From Aporrectodea caliginosa (lineage: Eukaryota > Annelida > Clitellata > Crassiclitellata > Lumbricidae), in contig JACEVL010000341.1 in assembly GCA_020284085.1 (NCBI GenBank), forward strand, positions 1,298,571 through 1,362,570: a stretch of DNA of 64,000 nt, in the 5' to 3' direction. The notes under the pieces were generated by a model that saw nothing but the letters and a program-made list of their open reading frames with translations, was not told the origin of the DNA and searched no databases. The translations under genes and the position numbers were made by a program. This document shows positions 63,343-64,000 of this stretch, one piece after another (position 1 is the stretch's first letter; each line of letters opens with the position of its first letter).

Positions 63343-64000
63343 CCCTTGAACGGTAACCTTTTTTTTACACCGGTCCTCGGTAACCTGGGGGTGTTTTCTA
63401 CCCCCGGGGGTAACTACTGTTGTTTGTATAGTAGGAACGAATTTTTCTAATTACAACGATACAGTACATCATAGTTTGATAATATTCTTTGTATTTAACA
63501 CAGATATTCTATGCAGATGACTGACGTCATTACTATAATGACGTCATTGCGTCGTTATAATAAAACCAACACTCAAACCGGAGTCGCAGAAGTCGAGAAA
63601 GCGTGGTCGATGTCATGCGTGCCCCAGAAAAAAAGATATAAAAGTTGAAAACCAATGCACTGAATGTGAACAATTTGTTTGTCAGCAGCATGCTGAAAAG
63701 AAGCTAATATGTAAGAGATGTAGGCCTACAATTGAAGACGTCTTAGAAGACAGTCAGTAGAAGATGAAAGGCATGCTGTTACATTTATGGTTGCTGACAT
63801 GTAGTGTACATAAAAGATAACATTACCTGAGCTTTTATTTCGTATGTTATAGGTCTATAGATAGCATTATGTTATTTGTTTGGATGTGGACTAACGAATT
63901 TCAGATTCTCCTTTGCTTGAAATAGTATTATGCAATTATTTTTTCTTCATAACATCTCGTTTTTCGCCGCCATATTGAAAATATGTTAAATATGGTGACA
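63343..64000 (+). mobile_element. piggyBac-like element, internally deleted, running off the window
   Basis: A TTAA (63339-63342) is followed by CCCTTGAACGGTAACC, which fits a piggyBac terminal repeat. An imperfect hairpin (CTGGGGGTG...TACCCCCGGGGG) comes next. Only about 200 bp later the plus frame encodes the Cys-rich C-terminus of a transposase (63559-63760). Most of the transposase is therefore deleted. The other terminus is outside the window. Confidence 0.7.
63559..63760 (+). pseudogene. piggyBac transposase C-terminal Cys-rich domain
   Basis: The plus frame reads SRKRGRCHACPRKKDIKVEN, then QCTECEQFVCQQHAEKK and LICKRC, ending with TAG at 63758. The CxxC...CxxC...CxxH...CxxC pattern is the RING/PHD-like C-terminal domain of piggyBac transposases, which binds the element's ends. 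The catalytic DDD core is absent. Confidence 0.8.

Overview
The window looks like a piece of a repeat-rich invertebrate animal genome, probably a bilaterian and plausibly a lophotrochozoan such as a mollusc. The evidence is the last exon of a thyrotropin-releasing-hormone-receptor-like GPCR, a small secreted gene resembling chitin-binding proteins, tRNA-derived SINEs, several animal LINE families, hAT, Harbinger and piggyBac relics, and very long microsatellites. The species assignment is an inference. A 545-base assembly gap lies at 58456-59000.

From 1 to 17 kb there is no convincing host gene. This part holds microsatellites, an 18-bp minisatellite, a Harbinger-type MITE, 3' ends of LINEs, a pair of inverted composite SINEs, the 3' end of an LTR retroelement (LTR, polypurine tract and a membrane-anchored ORF), and a reverse-transcriptase fragment. 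From 17.26 to 28.87 kb lies a large inverted duplication: arms of about 3.6 and 3.9 kb around a 4.1-kb spacer. Each arm carries the same hAT-like MITE at the same place inside the same endonuclease-type LINE.

From 29 to 38 kb are the two host loci: the TRHR-like exon at 31.1 kb, and a TATA-driven secreted-protein gene (exon 1 at 34.26 kb, exon 2 at 37.68 kb). The intron of the second holds an 1.8-kb non-autonomous DNA transposon.

The main content is an about 18.5-kb Maverick/Polinton (adintovirus-like) integrated virus between roughly 37.95 and 56.52 kb. It has degenerate terminal inverted repeats, a DDE integrase with chromodomain, a PLA2/zinc-ribbon protein, a packaging ATPase, penton-like and hexon-like capsid proteins, an adenain-like protease, two candidate membrane-active minor capsid proteins, a dUTPase-fold protein, a SAP-NUMOD1 protein, two fibre proteins with the same N-terminus but different heads, a decayed zinc-ribbon endonuclease and an intact protein-primed family B DNA polymerase. 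The structural genes run rightward (39.6-46.6 kb). Integrase and PLA2 run leftward at the left end. Fibres, protease and polymerase run leftward from the right end. Most genes have a TATA-like A/T box directly against the start codon. Several genes carry single-base breaks, often in short homopolymers, while the polymerase, ATPase and penton are open. The copy is therefore either young or partly affected by sequencing error.

From 56.5 to 64 kb is host repeat sequence: a GGGTAC-rich foldback element, the gap, a 5'-truncated RTE-type LINE, a long (AAT)n tract, and a piggyBac end with the last coding part of its transposase.
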